Positions 43,021-54,118 of a stretch of DNA of 64,000 nt are shown here, one piece after another. The stretch covers positions 7,026,501-7,090,500 of the forward strand of contig NZ_CP121647.1 of the NCBI RefSeq assembly GCF_029714305.1, read 5' to 3'. Below the pieces are notes generated by a model. It was not told where the DNA came from. It saw only the letters and a program-made list of their open reading frames with translations, and made no database searches. Position 1 is the first letter of the stretch; the number at the start of each line of letters is the position of its first letter. Source of the stretch: Bradyrhizobium sp. CB3481 (GTDB taxonomy: Bacteria > Pseudomonadota > Alphaproteobacteria > Rhizobiales > Xanthobacteraceae). Both the position numbers and the translations under genes were made by a program.

Positions 43021-44217
43021 ATGGATCTGACGTTCAGCGCCGAAGAGCGCGCGTTTGAAAAGGAAGTCCGCGACTTCATCGCAGCCAACCTCACGGCGGA
43101 AATGAAACGTGCCACCGCACTGACGCCGTCGGTCTTTTCCGATCCCGATATCGGCATGGCCTGGCAGCGCGCGCTGCACCGGAAAGGCTGGGGCGCGCCG
43201 GGCTGGCCTGTGGAATATGGCGGGCCGCCCTGGACCCCGGCGCAGCGCTGGATCTTCGAGAGCGAAAGCGCCCGCGCCGGCGTGCCCAATGTGAACGTGA
43301 TGGGCGTCAAGATGGTCGGCCCCGTTATCATCGGCTTCGGCACACCCGAGCAGAAGAATTATTACCTGCCGCGGATTCTCGCCGGCGAGGATTACTGGTG
43401 CCAGGGCTATTCCGAACCGGGCTCCGGCTCCGATCTCGCCTCGCTGAAAACCCGCGCGGCGCGCGATGGCGACCACTACATCATCAACGGCACCAAGATC
43501 TGGACCACGCACGCCCACCACGCCAACATGATGTTCGCGCTGGTGCGCACCAACGAGACCGAGCGGCAGCAGGACGGCATCTCCTTCATCCTGATCGACA
43601 TGAAGAGCCCGGGCATCACGACGCGGCCGATCCTGACCATCGGCGGCGATCACGAGGTCAACCAGGTGTTCTTCGACGACGTGCGCGTGCCTGTCGCGAG
43701 CCGCGTCGGCGAGGAAGGCAAGGGTTGGACCTACGGCAAATATCTGCTCGAATTCGAGCGCGGCGCCGGCATTGCTTCGGCCAAGCTGCGCGATGCGCTG
43801 AAGACGATTTCCGATCTGGCCGAATCCGACGTCACCGGCCGCGCCATCGACGATCCCGATATCGCGGTGCGGATGTCGGAGATCGAGGTCGATATCGATG
43901 CGCTCGAGATGACCGAGCTGCGCGTGCTCTCCGCGCTGCAGACCGGACAAAACCCCGGCGCGGTGTCGTCGATATTGAAGCTGCGCAACAGCGAAATCCG
44001 CCAGGCGGTGACGCGGCTCGGCGTCGATGTAATCGGCCATGACGGCCTCTATGTCGAGCCAATGCGGCCCCTCTACCGCCTCAACGAGACGCCGGGAATT
44101 CCGGAGGAAATGCTGCCGATGGTGCCGGAATATCTCAACGGCCGGGCGTATACGATCTTCGGCGGCTCGTCGGAGATCCAGCGCGATATCATCGCGAAGA
44201 TGGTGTTGGGGTTGTAA
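43021..44217 (+). CDS. Acyl-CoA dehydrogenase family protein
   Basis: A 398-residue dehydrogenase. FAD- and substrate-contact motifs are well kept: CQGYSEPGSGSDLASLKTRA, GTKIWTTHAHHANMMF, and the C-terminal IFGGSSEIQRDII. The N-terminus (MDLTFSAEERAFEKEVRDFI) is typical of dehydrogenases for bulky acyl-CoAs. The gene is 15 bp after another dehydrogenase gene and downstream of an enoyl-CoA hydratase-like gene. It may supply the intact FAD site for a heteromer with its neighbour, acting on a steroid-like, cyclic or branched acyl-CoA. The substrate is not shown by the sequence. Confidence 0.85.
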   Translation: MDLTFSAEERAFEKEVRDFIAANLTAEMKRATALTPSVFSDPDIGMAWQRALHRKGWGAPGWPVEYGGPPWTPAQRWIFESESARAGVPNVNVMGVKMVGPVIIGFGTPEQKNYYLPRILAGEDYWCQGYSEPGSGSDLASLKTRAARDGDHYIINGTKIWTTHAHHANMMFALVRTNETERQQDGISFILIDMKSPGITTRPILTIGGDHEVNQVFFDDVRVPVASRVGEEGKGWTYGKYLLEFERGAGIASAKLRDALKTISDLAESDVTGRAIDDPDIAVRMSEIEVDIDALEMTELRVLSALQTGQNPGAVSSILKLRNSEIRQAVTRLGVDVIGHDGLYVEPMRPLYRLNETPGIPEEMLPMVPEYLNGRAYTIFGGSSEIQRDIIAKMVLGL

Positions 44218-44241
44218 CGCGACCAATTGCGGCTCGTCTTA

Positions 44242-44400
44242 TCCTCCCCTGGAGGGGGAGGATCGGTTCGCATGCAATGCGAACCGAGGTGGGGTGACGG
44301 TCTCTCCACAGCCAACAGTGCCCGTGTTGAGAGAGCACCCCACCCCGCCTCACATCTCGCTGCGCTCATGCGTGCCGACCCTCCCCCTCAAGGGGCGGAT
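44242..44400. repeat. Intergenic palindromic repeat, family E
   Basis: TCCTCCCCTGGAGGGGGAGGA opens the element, CGGTTCGCATGCAATGCGAACCG is an inner palindrome, GAGGTGGGGTG faces CACCCCACCCCGCCTC, and the end is CCTCCCCCTCAAGGGG. It lies between convergent genes and can fold into a branched structure. Only one copy is in the window. Confidence 0.7.
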
Positions 44401-44410
44401 GAAGGGCGTC

Positions 44411-46735
44411 CTACCCCACCACCCGCGCATCCCTTATCGCCTGCCACACCTTGGCGGGCGTCAGCGGCGTATTCAGCTGCGTGATGCCAAGCTCACTAAG
44501 CGCATCCATCACGCCGTTGGCGACGCAGGGCGGGCCGCCGATGGCGCCGGATTCGCCGCAGCCCTTGGCGCCGAGCGGGTTGGTGCGACAGGGCGCGGAA
44601 TCATCGAGCGTGACCGTGATCGGCGGAATGTCGTCGGCACGCGGCACGCAGTAGTCCTGATAGCTCGCGGTCAAGAGCTGGCCTTCCTCGCTGTAGGCGA
44701 CGCCCTCATAGAGCGCCTGCCCGATGCCCTGGGCGACGCCGCCATGCACCTGCCCGGTCACCAGCATCGGGTTGACGGCCACGCCGACGTCATCGACCGT
44801 GGTGTAGCGCACCACCCGCGTGACACCGGTTTCGGGATCGATCTCGACTTCGCAGATATGCGTGCCGTTCGGCCAGCTCGGCCCGTCGACCTCGCCTTCG
44901 GAATCGACGGAAAGCTGCGCGCCATCTTCCTTCTTGGCAATCTCGAACAGGCTGATCTTCTTGTCAGTGCCGACCACCGTCAGCCAGCCGTCGCGGTATT
45001 CGATATCCTCGACCGAGGTCTCCAGCACGTTCGAGGCCTTCTCGCGCGCCTTGTTTATCATGTCGTTCGCCGAAACCGCCACCGCCGTACCGCCGACGAA
45101 CAGCGAGCGCGAACCGACACTGCCGAAGCCGGTGGCGAGATCGGTATCGCCCTGCACGACGTCGATCTTGTCGAGGGCGATGCCGAGCGATTCGGATACC
45201 ATCTGGGTGTAGGTGGTCTGCAGGCCCTGCCCCATCGCCATGGTGCCGGAATGCAGGATGATGCGGCCTTCCGCAGTCGCATGCAGAGAGACCTTTTCGG
45301 TGTGCGCGCGCCCGCCGGTCCATTCGATATAGCTGGTGAGGCCGCGCCCGTAGAGCAGGCCCTTCTTCTTCGCCGCCTTCTTGCGCGCGGCAAAGCCGTC
45401 CCAGTCGGCCAGTTCGGCGGCGCGTGACAGCATGTGGGCGAACGCGCCGGAATCGTACACCTGGCCGACGGCATTGGTGTAGGGCAGTTGCGCCGGCTTG
45501 ATGTAATTCACCTTGCGGATGGTGCGCGGGTCCATGCCGATCTGCCGCGCCGCGGCGTCCATCAGACGCTCGACGATGAACACGGCTTCCGGCCGCCCCG
45601 CGCCGCGATAGGCGCCGACCGGCGCGGTGTTGGTCATCACCGACTTCACCTCGAAATGCACCAGCGGCAGATCGTAGACGCCGGTCTGCACGAATGGCCC
45701 GAGCACCAGCGGAATGATGTTCGCCGTTCCCGACGAATACGCCCCGGTGCCGCCGATCGAGCGCACGCGATAGGCCAGCACGCGGCCCTTGGCATCGAGC
45801 GCGAATTCGCCGGTCGAGGTGAGATCGCGGCCATGGGTGCCGCCGACGAACTCATCGGTACGGTCGCCGCGCCAACGGATCTTCTTGTTCAGCTTGGTCG
45901 CGGCGTAAGCGACGATGCCGTCCTCCGGATAAAGACTGGTCTTCTGGCCAAAACCGCCGCCGATATCGCCGACCAGCACACGGACGCTGTCCTTCGGCCG
46001 CTTCAGAATGGATTCCGCGAGCAGATCGCGGGTCGAGCCGGGGGTCTGCGACTGCACGTGCAGGATCAGGCGGCCGGTCTTCTTCTCGATCTCGGCAATC
46101 GTCGAGCGCGGCTCCATGGCCGACGGCACCAGCCGCTGGCTGACCAGATCGAGCGAGACTTTGTGCGCGGCATTGGCAAAGGCTTCCTCGACCTTGGCGG
46201 CATCGCCATAGCTCATCGCGGCGACGACGTTATCCGGCGCCTCCGGCCACACCGCCGGCGCACCGGGCTTGACCGCTTCCAAGGGATCGACCACAGATGG
46301 CAGCACCTCGTAATCGACGACGATGGCTTCGGCCGCGGTCTGCGCCTGCACGCGCGAGGTCGCGACCACGGCGGCGACGGCCTCGCCGGCATAACGCACC
46401 ACCTCATGCGCCAGCAGCCGGCGCGGCGGCACCGTCATCGCCGAGCCGTCCGGCCGCTTGAAGATGGCGAGCGTCGGGAGCGTGCCGATATCGTCCTTGA
46501 TCAGGTCGGCGCCGGTATAGACCGCCTGGACGCCGTCCATCCCGGCCGCTGCTGCCGTATCAACCGAGACGATCTTCGCGTGCGCATGCGGCGAGCGCAG
46601 CAGATAGAGCCACAGCGCGCCCTCCTCCGGTTTGTCGTCGATGAACAGTCCCTTCCCGGTCAGCAGCCGCTGGTCTTCCAAACGCTTGACCGGCTGGCCC
46701 GCACCGAAACGCATATTGCCGGGAAGAATGTTCAT
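44411..46735 (-). CDS. Molybdenum hydroxylase large subunit, CoxL-like form II
   Basis: A 774-residue xanthine-oxidase-family protein that should carry the molybdopterin cytosine dinucleotide cofactor. Landmarks include [17 protein letters not shown], the active-site loop AYRGAGR (375-381), and near the C-terminus [15 protein letters not shown] with the conserved Glu. AYRGAGR is the form II signature; true CO dehydrogenase (form I) has a Cys-containing loop, AYxCSFR. CO oxidation is therefore unlikely or at least unproven. The small (2Fe-2S) and medium (FAD) subunit genes that normally accompany it are absent from the window. The substrate is unknown. Confidence 0.83.
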   Translation of the reverse strand: MNILPGNMRFGAGQPVKRLEDQRLLTGKGLFIDDKPEEGALWLYLLRSPHAHAKIVSVDTAAAAGMDGVQAVYTGADLIKDDIGTLPTLAIFKRPDGSAMTVPPRRLLAHEVVRYAGEAVAAVVATSRVQAQTAAEAIVVDYEVLPSVVDPLEAVKPGAPAVWPEAPDNVVAAMSYGDAAKVEEAFANAAHKVSLDLVSQRLVPSAMEPRSTIAEIEKKTGRLILHVQSQTPGSTRDLLAESILKRPKDSVRVLVGDIGGGFGQKTSLYPEDGIVAYAATKLNKKIRWRGDRTDEFVGGTHGRDLTSTGEFALDAKGRVLAYRVRSIGGTGAYSSGTANIIPLVLGPFVQTGVYDLPLVHFEVKSVMTNTAPVGAYRGAGRPEAVFIVERLMDAAARQIGMDPRTIRKVNYIKPAQLPYTNAVGQVYDSGAFAHMLSRAAELADWDGFAARKKAAKKKGLLYGRGLTSYIEWTGGRAHTEKVSLHATAEGRIILHSGTMAMGQGLQTTYTQMVSESLGIALDKIDVVQGDTDLATGFGSVGSRSLFVGGTAVAVSANDMINKAREKASNVLETSVEDIEYRDGWLTVVGTDKKISLFEIAKKEDGAQLSVDSEGEVDGPSWPNGTHICEVEIDPETGVTRVVRYTTVDDVGVAVNPMLVTGQVHGGVAQGIGQALYEGVAYSEEGQLLTASYQDYCVPRADDIPPITVTLDDSAPCRTNPLGAKGCGESGAIGGPPCVANGVMDALSELGITQLNTPLTPAKVWQAIRDARVVG

Positions 46736-46816
46736 CAGTTTTTCCTTCGAGCTTCTTGGTAGGAATTGGGCGGGGTTTTAGCGGTTTTTCCGCGGGAGGC
46801 AACGCATTCAATTCAT

Positions 46817-46840
46817 TGCAATAATGCCTGCAATAAATGC
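46817..46840. promoter_or_regulatory. Direct repeat upstream of the CoxL-like gene
   Basis: TGCAATAATGC and TGCAATAAATGC are repeated 12 bp apart, about 80 bp upstream of the gene start, in an otherwise GC-rich gap. They may be a regulator half-site pair. Confidence 0.3.
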
Positions 46841-46901
46841 GCCAGCGCGCGCCTCGCCACCGGCCGCGAGCGGGGTATGATCCTGCTGTCAAGAAGGGGT
46901 A

Positions 46902-48002
46902 TCAGCTGCGGCCGACGTCGACGATATCGATGGTGATATCGCGGGCTTGCGAACCTCGTTTCAGGCCGATGCGAATGCTCTTGCCAGCACCGACCTGCTC
47001 GATCTGGTCGGTCAGGTCGGAGAGCCGGTGCACCGGCTTGCCGTCGGCCTGAACGATAACGTCGCCGAGCGCTCCCGAATTGAAATCGACGCCGCGAATG
47101 CCGGCGCGCTCGGCCGGGCTGCCGGGCGCGGTGCGCACCACGATCACCCCCTCGATGCCTAGCCTGGTCGAGACCGCCTCGCTCGCGGCGACAATGCCGA
47201 TCCCGGGCGTCGGCACGCGGCCGTTCTTGATAAGCTCAGGCACCACACGATTGACGATGTCCGCGGGGATTGCAAAGCCGATGCCGGCGCTGGTGCCGGA
47301 GGGCGAGAGAATCGCGGTGTTGACGCCGATCAGCCTTCCCGCTGAATCCAGCAGCGGCCCGCCCGAATTGCCGGGATTGATCGCGGTGTCGGTCTGGATC
47401 ACGTTGGCGATCTCGCGGCCGCTCGAGGTCGGCAGCCGACGCTTCAGCGCGCTGATGATGCCGCTGGTCAGCGATTGATCGAGGCCGAACGGATTGCCGA
47501 TCGCAAAGGCCGACTGGCCGACCTTGAGTTCACTCGAGCTTCCCAGCGCCACCGGCGGCGGCAGCTTGCGCGCGCTCCTGATCCTGAGCACCGCGAGGTC
47601 GTAGTTGGGCGCGACGCCGATGACCTCCGCGCGAGCCACTTCGCCGGAGGCAAAGCGAACCGCGACTTCGCTGCCATTCTGAACGACATGATTGTTCGTG
47701 ACCACGTGGCCGTCATTGTCCCAGATAAAGCCTGTGCCCGAGGCTGCGCCCGCGCCGGCTTCGCCGCCTTCATCCTCGGCCAGCGGATTGGCGGCGCCGG
47801 AGCGCGCGGCGACCTGCACGACCGACGGTGACACGCGCTCGAACAGTTCGATATTGGCGCGCTCGGCCTCGGAAAGCGGCCCGCGCTGGTCAACGGTGCG
47901 GGCCGAAATATTGGTCCACGGGCTGTAGCGGATGTTGGAGAGCGTCAAGGCAACCAGCACGGCTGCGATGGCGGCGAGGGAAAGCGCGAAGCGACGGCTC
48001 AT
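46902..48002 (-). CDS. HtrA/DegP-type serine protease with one PDZ domain
   Basis: A 366-residue envelope protease. One N-terminal membrane segment (FALSLAAIAAVLVALTLSNI) is probably a membrane anchor. The trypsin-like domain holds the triad H105 (VVTNNHVV), D135 (YDLAVLRI) and S213 (NPGNSGGPLLDS). One PDZ domain (about 260-360) follows, as in DegS/MucD-like short HtrA proteins. It degrades or refolds damaged envelope proteins, or cuts an anti-sigma factor. It is divergent from ftsH across a 314-bp gap, so two protein-quality proteases share one upstream region. Confidence 0.88.
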   Translation of the reverse strand: MSRRFALSLAAIAAVLVALTLSNIRYSPWTNISARTVDQRGPLSEAERANIELFERVSPSVVQVAARSGAANPLAEDEGGEAGAGAASGTGFIWDNDGHVVTNNHVVQNGSEVAVRFASGEVARAEVIGVAPNYDLAVLRIRSARKLPPPVALGSSSELKVGQSAFAIGNPFGLDQSLTSGIISALKRRLPTSSGREIANVIQTDTAINPGNSGGPLLDSAGRLIGVNTAILSPSGTSAGIGFAIPADIVNRVVPELIKNGRVPTPGIGIVAASEAVSTRLGIEGVIVVRTAPGSPAERAGIRGVDFNSGALGDVIVQADGKPVHRLSDLTDQIEQVGAGKSIRIGLKRGSQARDITIDIVDVGRS

Positions 48003-48195
48003 CGAATACTCATCTGGTAAATGCCGCGTCCAGCGAGGAGAACGGGAAGCGGAGATTTCAGCCCATCAGGCGTCCGCGTCAGCAAACGCCCTGACCAGCC
48101 GAAAGTTTCTGGCCGTTCAGAGACTTGTTGGCGCACCCGGGGGATGGGCAGATATCATCTAGGGAGCGCGTATTGTCGCGCAAGCAGCCCTCACC

Positions 48196-48225
48196 GTTGA
48201 AACCAAGCGTCCCTCAACCCATTGT
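48196..48225 (+). promoter_or_regulatory. Candidate heat-shock (RpoH) promoter for ftsH
   Basis: GTTGAA (48196-48201), 16 bp, then CCCATTGT (48218-48225) resembles the RpoH pattern CTTGAA-N16-CCCCATNT. Transcription would start near 48232, leaving a leader of about 85 nt before ftsH. The remaining 314-bp gap to htrA shows no coding sequence. Confidence 0.4.
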
Positions 48226-48316
48226 CAGGAGGCCACAATCGAGGGTCCCGGCACGGCTTTCGCTGATTTGAGGCAAATGTGCCGATGCGGACTGTGTGTG
48301 CTCCTGGAGTTCGATC

Positions 48317-50158
<1,842 letters not shown>

Positions 50159-50177
50159 GCCAAGAAAACCGGAATTG

Positions 50178-50297
50178 TCGGGTGGGCAGAGCGCAGCGTG
50201 CCCACCATTCACGTCGGGACTCGTTGATAGATGGTGGGCACGCGGAGCCTGTCATCGGGCGCGCATTCGCGCGACCCGTTGGCTTTGCCCACCCGAC
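50178..50297. repeat. Intergenic palindromic repeat, family B copy 2 with a nested family A module
   Basis: GTCGGGTGGGCA at the left faces TGCCCACCCGAC at the right, with inner arms GTGCCCACCAT and ATGGTGGGCAC as in copy 1. The right half is interrupted by about 43 bp (CGGAGCCTGTCATCGGGCGC onward, ending CGACCCGTTGGCT) that also occurs inside family A repeats at 10213 and 12092. Confidence 0.85.
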
Positions 50298-50308
50298 AGG
50301 AATCCCAC

Positions 50309-51184
50309 CTAGGCCAGATCGCGCAACGCCGCCTCGACGACCTTGCGCTGCTCTTCCGTCAGCGGCGCCTGCGGCGGCACGGGGTCGCCGACGGCATAGC
50401 CCTGGATGTCGAGCCCGGCCTTGATGCAGGCGGCCAGATTGAAACGCGCAAAAGCCTCGTTGATGCGCCACAGCCTGCGCTGCAGCACCATCGCCTCGTC
50501 CCAACGCTTGGCGTTGCAGAGATTATAGAGTTCAACGCTCTGCCGCGGGATGATGCAGGCGGGACCTGCCATCCAGCCCAGCCCGCCGATCAGCATCACC
50601 GCCGCCGGAATATGGGCTGATGCCGAGAAGACTTTGATGCTATCGCCGCAACGGTTCATGATCGACAGCAGCCGCCCGGTATTGGTCGAGGCATCCTTGA
50701 TGTAGCCGATGCGCGGATGGGCCGCGAGACGGGCGATCACATCGAGCGTCAGATCGGACCGCTGGAATTGCGGGTTGGTGTAGATCACCACAGGAATGTC
50801 GACGGCATCGGCAATGGCGCGGAAATAGGCTTCGACCTGCGCGTCGGCAACCGGAAAGTAAGCTTCCATGATCGCGAGAATGCCGTCGGCGCCGCGCTTT
50901 TGATACTCCCTCGCCTGCGCCACCGCATCCGCCGTCGACGTCGAGGCCACGCCGGCAATCACCGGCACGCGGCCGTTCGCCGCCTCGATCGCGGTCTGCA
51001 CCACGTCTGTCCGCTGCGCCTGGTTCAAATAGGCAAACTCGCCGGTGGACCCCAGCGGCGTCAGTCCATGCACACCAGCCTTGATCAGATCGTCGCAGAG
51101 CCGGCCGAGAACGTCGGTACGGATCTGCCCTGACACATCGATCGGCGAGACCAGATAGGGAAAGACGCCGTGAAAATCAGCCAT
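50309..51184 (-). CDS. DapA-like (dihydrodipicolinate synthase family) aldolase
   Basis: A 291-residue TIM-barrel aldolase of the DHDPS/N-acetylneuraminate lyase superfamily. The segment [18 protein letters not shown] carries the GSTGE-type carboxylate-binding motif, VVIYTNPQF holds the conserved Tyr, and the Schiff-base Lys is in [10 protein letters not shown]. It has several differences from true DapA, so a catabolic aldolase or dehydratase for a 2-oxo acid is as likely as lysine synthesis. The ATG at 51184 is preferred to a TTG six codons upstream. It is a single gene between a repeat and an aminopeptidase gene on the same strand. Confidence 0.82.
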   Translation of the reverse strand: MADFHGVFPYLVSPIDVSGQIRTDVLGRLCDDLIKAGVHGLTPLGSTGEFAYLNQAQRTDVVQTAIEAANGRVPVIAGVASTSTADAVAQAREYQKRGADGILAIMEAYFPVADAQVEAYFRAIADAVDIPVVIYTNPQFQRSDLTLDVIARLAAHPRIGYIKDASTNTGRLLSIMNRCGDSIKVFSASAHIPAAVMLIGGLGWMAGPACIIPRQSVELYNLCNAKRWDEAMVLQRRLWRINEAFARFNLAACIKAGLDIQGYAVGDPVPPQAPLTEEQRKVVEAALRDLA

Positions 51185-51261
51185 GAGAGGAAGATGCCTC
51201 AAGCGGGAAAGCCATGATCATTGCCATGGCTATCTGGAATGCCGGTCCAAGGCAACGATGG

Positions 51262-53922
51262 CTATTTGCGTTCCTTGATCCAGGCCTCGATCGCCGGCAG
51301 CGCGCGCGCCTTGAGATCGGCCGAGATCGCGATCGTCTCTTGGGCGCGGCCAGCCGTCACCCGCCCGCCCGAGGTCGCCTGAGCCGGCGTGAAGCCGGCG
51401 AGTTCGGCAGCACGGCGTTCGTCGCTGAAGTTGGTCATGAAGCTCGCAACGAACTGGTCGCGGAATTGCGGTCCCAGCTTTACGAACAGCGCATCATAAT
51501 TTTTCTGCAGGAACTCCCAGGCCAGACCGGGCTGCTCACCGGAGAACCCGACCGAATTGATCAGGCCAGTAACGATGGTGCCCGGCACTTCATCGGTCAG
51601 CGTCAACGCCAGCGTGGCGCGGGCCAGCGCCGGTTCGCGCGTGCTGGCGGCGGCGAGGTAATAACGCGTACGTTCGCTGGTCACGGTGCTCTTGCGCGCG
51701 AGCGCCAGCAGCGCGTCATACGTCGCACGATCCGCCGTGACGCCCGCAACGTGCGTGACGGCATCGCGCAACGCGTTGGGCAAGGATTGCGGATCGCCGA
51801 GGAAGCCGGCGAACCGCCGCTTTGCCTCCGCGATGACGTCTTCGTCGCCGAGATCGCCGAGCGTCCAGATCAGGCTGCTGCGCAGCAGCGTATCGTCATC
51901 ATCACCGGAGCCGCTACCGTTCCAGCCGAGCCGATCGAGCACCGGGCGCAATTTGGCGCGGGCATAGCGCTGCAGCGCCGGACGCTCGGCGCGCTCGCGC
52001 GACAGGCGGTTGAGCGAAGAGAACACACCGATGACCTGATCCCATACCGGACGGCGGTCATCCGCACCGATCTGTTCGACCAAGGCGAGATAGGATGGCG
52101 GCTCGGCACGGCCGGCCTGCACCATCGCCCAGCTATCGGCGAGGAAATTGACCCGGTCTGTGGCTGACATCTGCGGCAGGGCCTTTGTCAATGCTGTCAG
52201 GTTAACCGGCCCATACTCGACGCGGTAATAGCCGATATCGCCAAGGTTAGCCTTGATCGCCTCGCCGCAGGATCCGGCCGCCGCTTCCGCCGAGCCGCGA
52301 AGCAATATGACATCGGCAGTTGGTGTCGCGCCCAGCGGCCCGATCGCAACCGGCACCTGCCAGTTGCGCGGCGGCAAGGCTGGACCCGTCCGTGCGGGCG
52401 CGATCGCAAAACGATCCTGCCGCAGCGTCATGCGCTGCGCACCGCCTTGGCAAACTGTTTCGGCTGAAATCAGCGGCACGCCATCCTGCTCGGTAAAGGA
52501 TGCGGCGATTTCGGTCACCGGCTTGTGGCCCGCGCGCTCCAGCACCTGCCAGAGATCGGCCGTGGTGGTGTTGCCATAGGCATGCGCAGCCATATAGGCG
52601 CGAATGCCGTCGCGGAACACGGCTTCGCCGAGATAGTTCTCCAGCATCCGGATCAGCGCCTGTCCCTTGTTGTAGGTGATGGCGTCGAACGCGACCATCG
52701 CCTCGCTCTCATTGGCGACCCGTTGCTGGATCGGATGCGTGGTACGCCTTGCGTCGAGTGACATGGCGAACTGCTTCTGGCCATAGCCGTTCAGCCAGCT
52801 CTGCCACTGCGGATGAAATTGCTCAGCGGCCTTGGTCGCCATCCAGGTTGCAAAGCCCTCATTGAGCCAGAGATTGTCCCACCAGGCCATGGTGACGAGA
52901 TCGCCGAACCATTGATGCGCCATCTCATGGGCGAGGATAGAAAAGATGCCGCGCCGCGCGCTGTCCGGATTGGTCGCGGGATCGAACAGCAGCCGGCTTT
53001 CGAAGAAGGTGATGCCGCCCCAGTTCTCCATCGCGCCGCCGAAGCCGCCGGGCACTGCGATCAGGTCGAGCTTGGGGAGCGGATATTTGATGCCAAAATA
53101 ATCATTGAACCAGGCCAGCAGCTGCACCGCGCTGTCGAGCGCGAACCGTCCCTTCGCGGCCTTGCCGGTGGTGGCGACGACGCCGACCGTCACGCCTTCC
53201 GCTTCCGCGGTGATGCGCTCCAGTTCGCCCACCGTCAGGACGAACAGATAGGTCGACATTTTCGGTGTGGACGCGAAAGCAACGCGCTTCAGGTTCGGCT
53301 CGAGCATTTCCTCCCGCGTCACCGGCATGTTGGCCACGGCGAGCAGATGACGCGGCACGATGACCGTCAGCGCAAAGCTCGCCTTGAAGGCGGGCTCGTC
53401 CCAGCAAGGAAATATCCGCCGCGCATCGGCGGGCTCGAGCTTGCTGGTCAACAGCCGCTTGGCGCCGTTGTCGGTCGGGTAATCGACGAAAAAGAATCCG
53501 CGGTCGAACTTGTTGATCCGCGCCGTGAACGCGATGCGCAGCCGATGCGCGCCCGTAGCTAACGGCTGCGCGAAGGTGAATGTTGCCGTCTCGGCGGTGG
53601 CATCGAGCGCGATGTCGGCGCGCTCGGCGCCGTCGTCAACCGTTACGGACGCAAACGTTGTGCTCACCGCGTTGAGCGTCAGGCGCGCGGTAGGTTCGCG
53701 CACCTCGATATCGATCACTTCGACGCCGCCAAGCTCCAGCTTCTCGGCATCAGGCCGCAGCTCGATCGCGTAGTGGAACGGAACGACCGTCTTCGGCAGC
53801 TTGCCCGGCGTCGCGTCAAACGAGAAGACGGGTTCGGCGTGAACAGAGCCCGAGACGGCAATCATCAATGCGAGCATTGCGCCGAAATAGCGCGTCAAGA
53901 CTGCCGCCTGCTTAAGTTTCAC
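51262..53922 (-). CDS. M1 family metallo-aminopeptidase (PepN-like), exported
   Basis: An 886-residue zinc aminopeptidase with a signal peptide (AAVLTRYFGAMLALMIAVSG, cleaved near VHA-EP). The substrate-recognition motif GAMEN is at 296-300, and the zinc ligands are HEMAH (332-336) and E355 (NEGFATW). A long C-terminal helical domain (about 530-880, ERAP1-like) closes the active site. It should act in the periplasm and trim N-terminal residues from peptides. The start is a GTG at 53922 with AGAGGAG 6 bp upstream. It diverges from the heme peroxidase gene. Confidence 0.9.
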   Translation of the reverse strand: MKLKQAAVLTRYFGAMLALMIAVSGSVHAEPVFSFDATPGKLPKTVVPFHYAIELRPDAEKLELGGVEVIDIEVREPTARLTLNAVSTTFASVTVDDGAERADIALDATAETATFTFAQPLATGAHRLRIAFTARINKFDRGFFFVDYPTDNGAKRLLTSKLEPADARRIFPCWDEPAFKASFALTVIVPRHLLAVANMPVTREEMLEPNLKRVAFASTPKMSTYLFVLTVGELERITAEAEGVTVGVVATTGKAAKGRFALDSAVQLLAWFNDYFGIKYPLPKLDLIAVPGGFGGAMENWGGITFFESRLLFDPATNPDSARRGIFSILAHEMAHQWFGDLVTMAWWDNLWLNEGFATWMATKAAEQFHPQWQSWLNGYGQKQFAMSLDARRTTHPIQQRVANESEAMVAFDAITYNKGQALIRMLENYLGEAVFRDGIRAYMAAHAYGNTTTADLWQVLERAGHKPVTEIAASFTEQDGVPLISAETVCQGGAQRMTLRQDRFAIAPARTGPALPPRNWQVPVAIGPLGATPTADVILLRGSAEAAAGSCGEAIKANLGDIGYYRVEYGPVNLTALTKALPQMSATDRVNFLADSWAMVQAGRAEPPSYLALVEQIGADDRRPVWDQVIGVFSSLNRLSRERAERPALQRYARAKLRPVLDRLGWNGSGSGDDDDTLLRSSLIWTLGDLGDEDVIAEAKRRFAGFLGDPQSLPNALRDAVTHVAGVTADRATYDALLALARKSTVTSERTRYYLAAASTREPALARATLALTLTDEVPGTIVTGLINSVGFSGEQPGLAWEFLQKNYDALFVKLGPQFRDQFVASFMTNFSDERRAAELAGFTPAQATSGGRVTAGRAQETIAISADLKARALPAIEAWIKERK

Positions 53923-54118
53923 GTGCGCTCCTCTGTCAACCACCGCTAGACATGCAAATCATACCGCCGCTTCCGCCACCGTGAAACAGGCGTGAGAAGC
54001 ACGCGCGAAAGGCCCAAGATGTCCACAGATGTTCACAGGTTCTAACGATTTAACTCACGATAATTTCACGACTTTCTTCCCAATCTCGCCGCCCTGACCA
54101 AACGCGAGAGCAGGTTTG

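Noticed and set aside
40831..44226. A minus-strand frame open for more than 1,100 codons upstream of lemA
   Set aside because: It is antisense to an enoyl-CoA hydratase and two acyl-CoA dehydrogenases with clear motifs. Its translation is His/Arg/Asp-rich with no domain. High third-position GC in the real genes keeps the opposite frame free of stops.
44411..46735. Aerobic CO dehydrogenase (true CoxL)
   Set aside because: The active-site loop is AYRGAGR rather than the Cys-containing form I loop, and coxM and coxS are missing.
45434..46762. A 442-codon plus-strand frame across the CoxL-like gene
   Set aside because: It is antisense to the AYRGAGR-bearing hydroxylase and has no domain or ribosome site.
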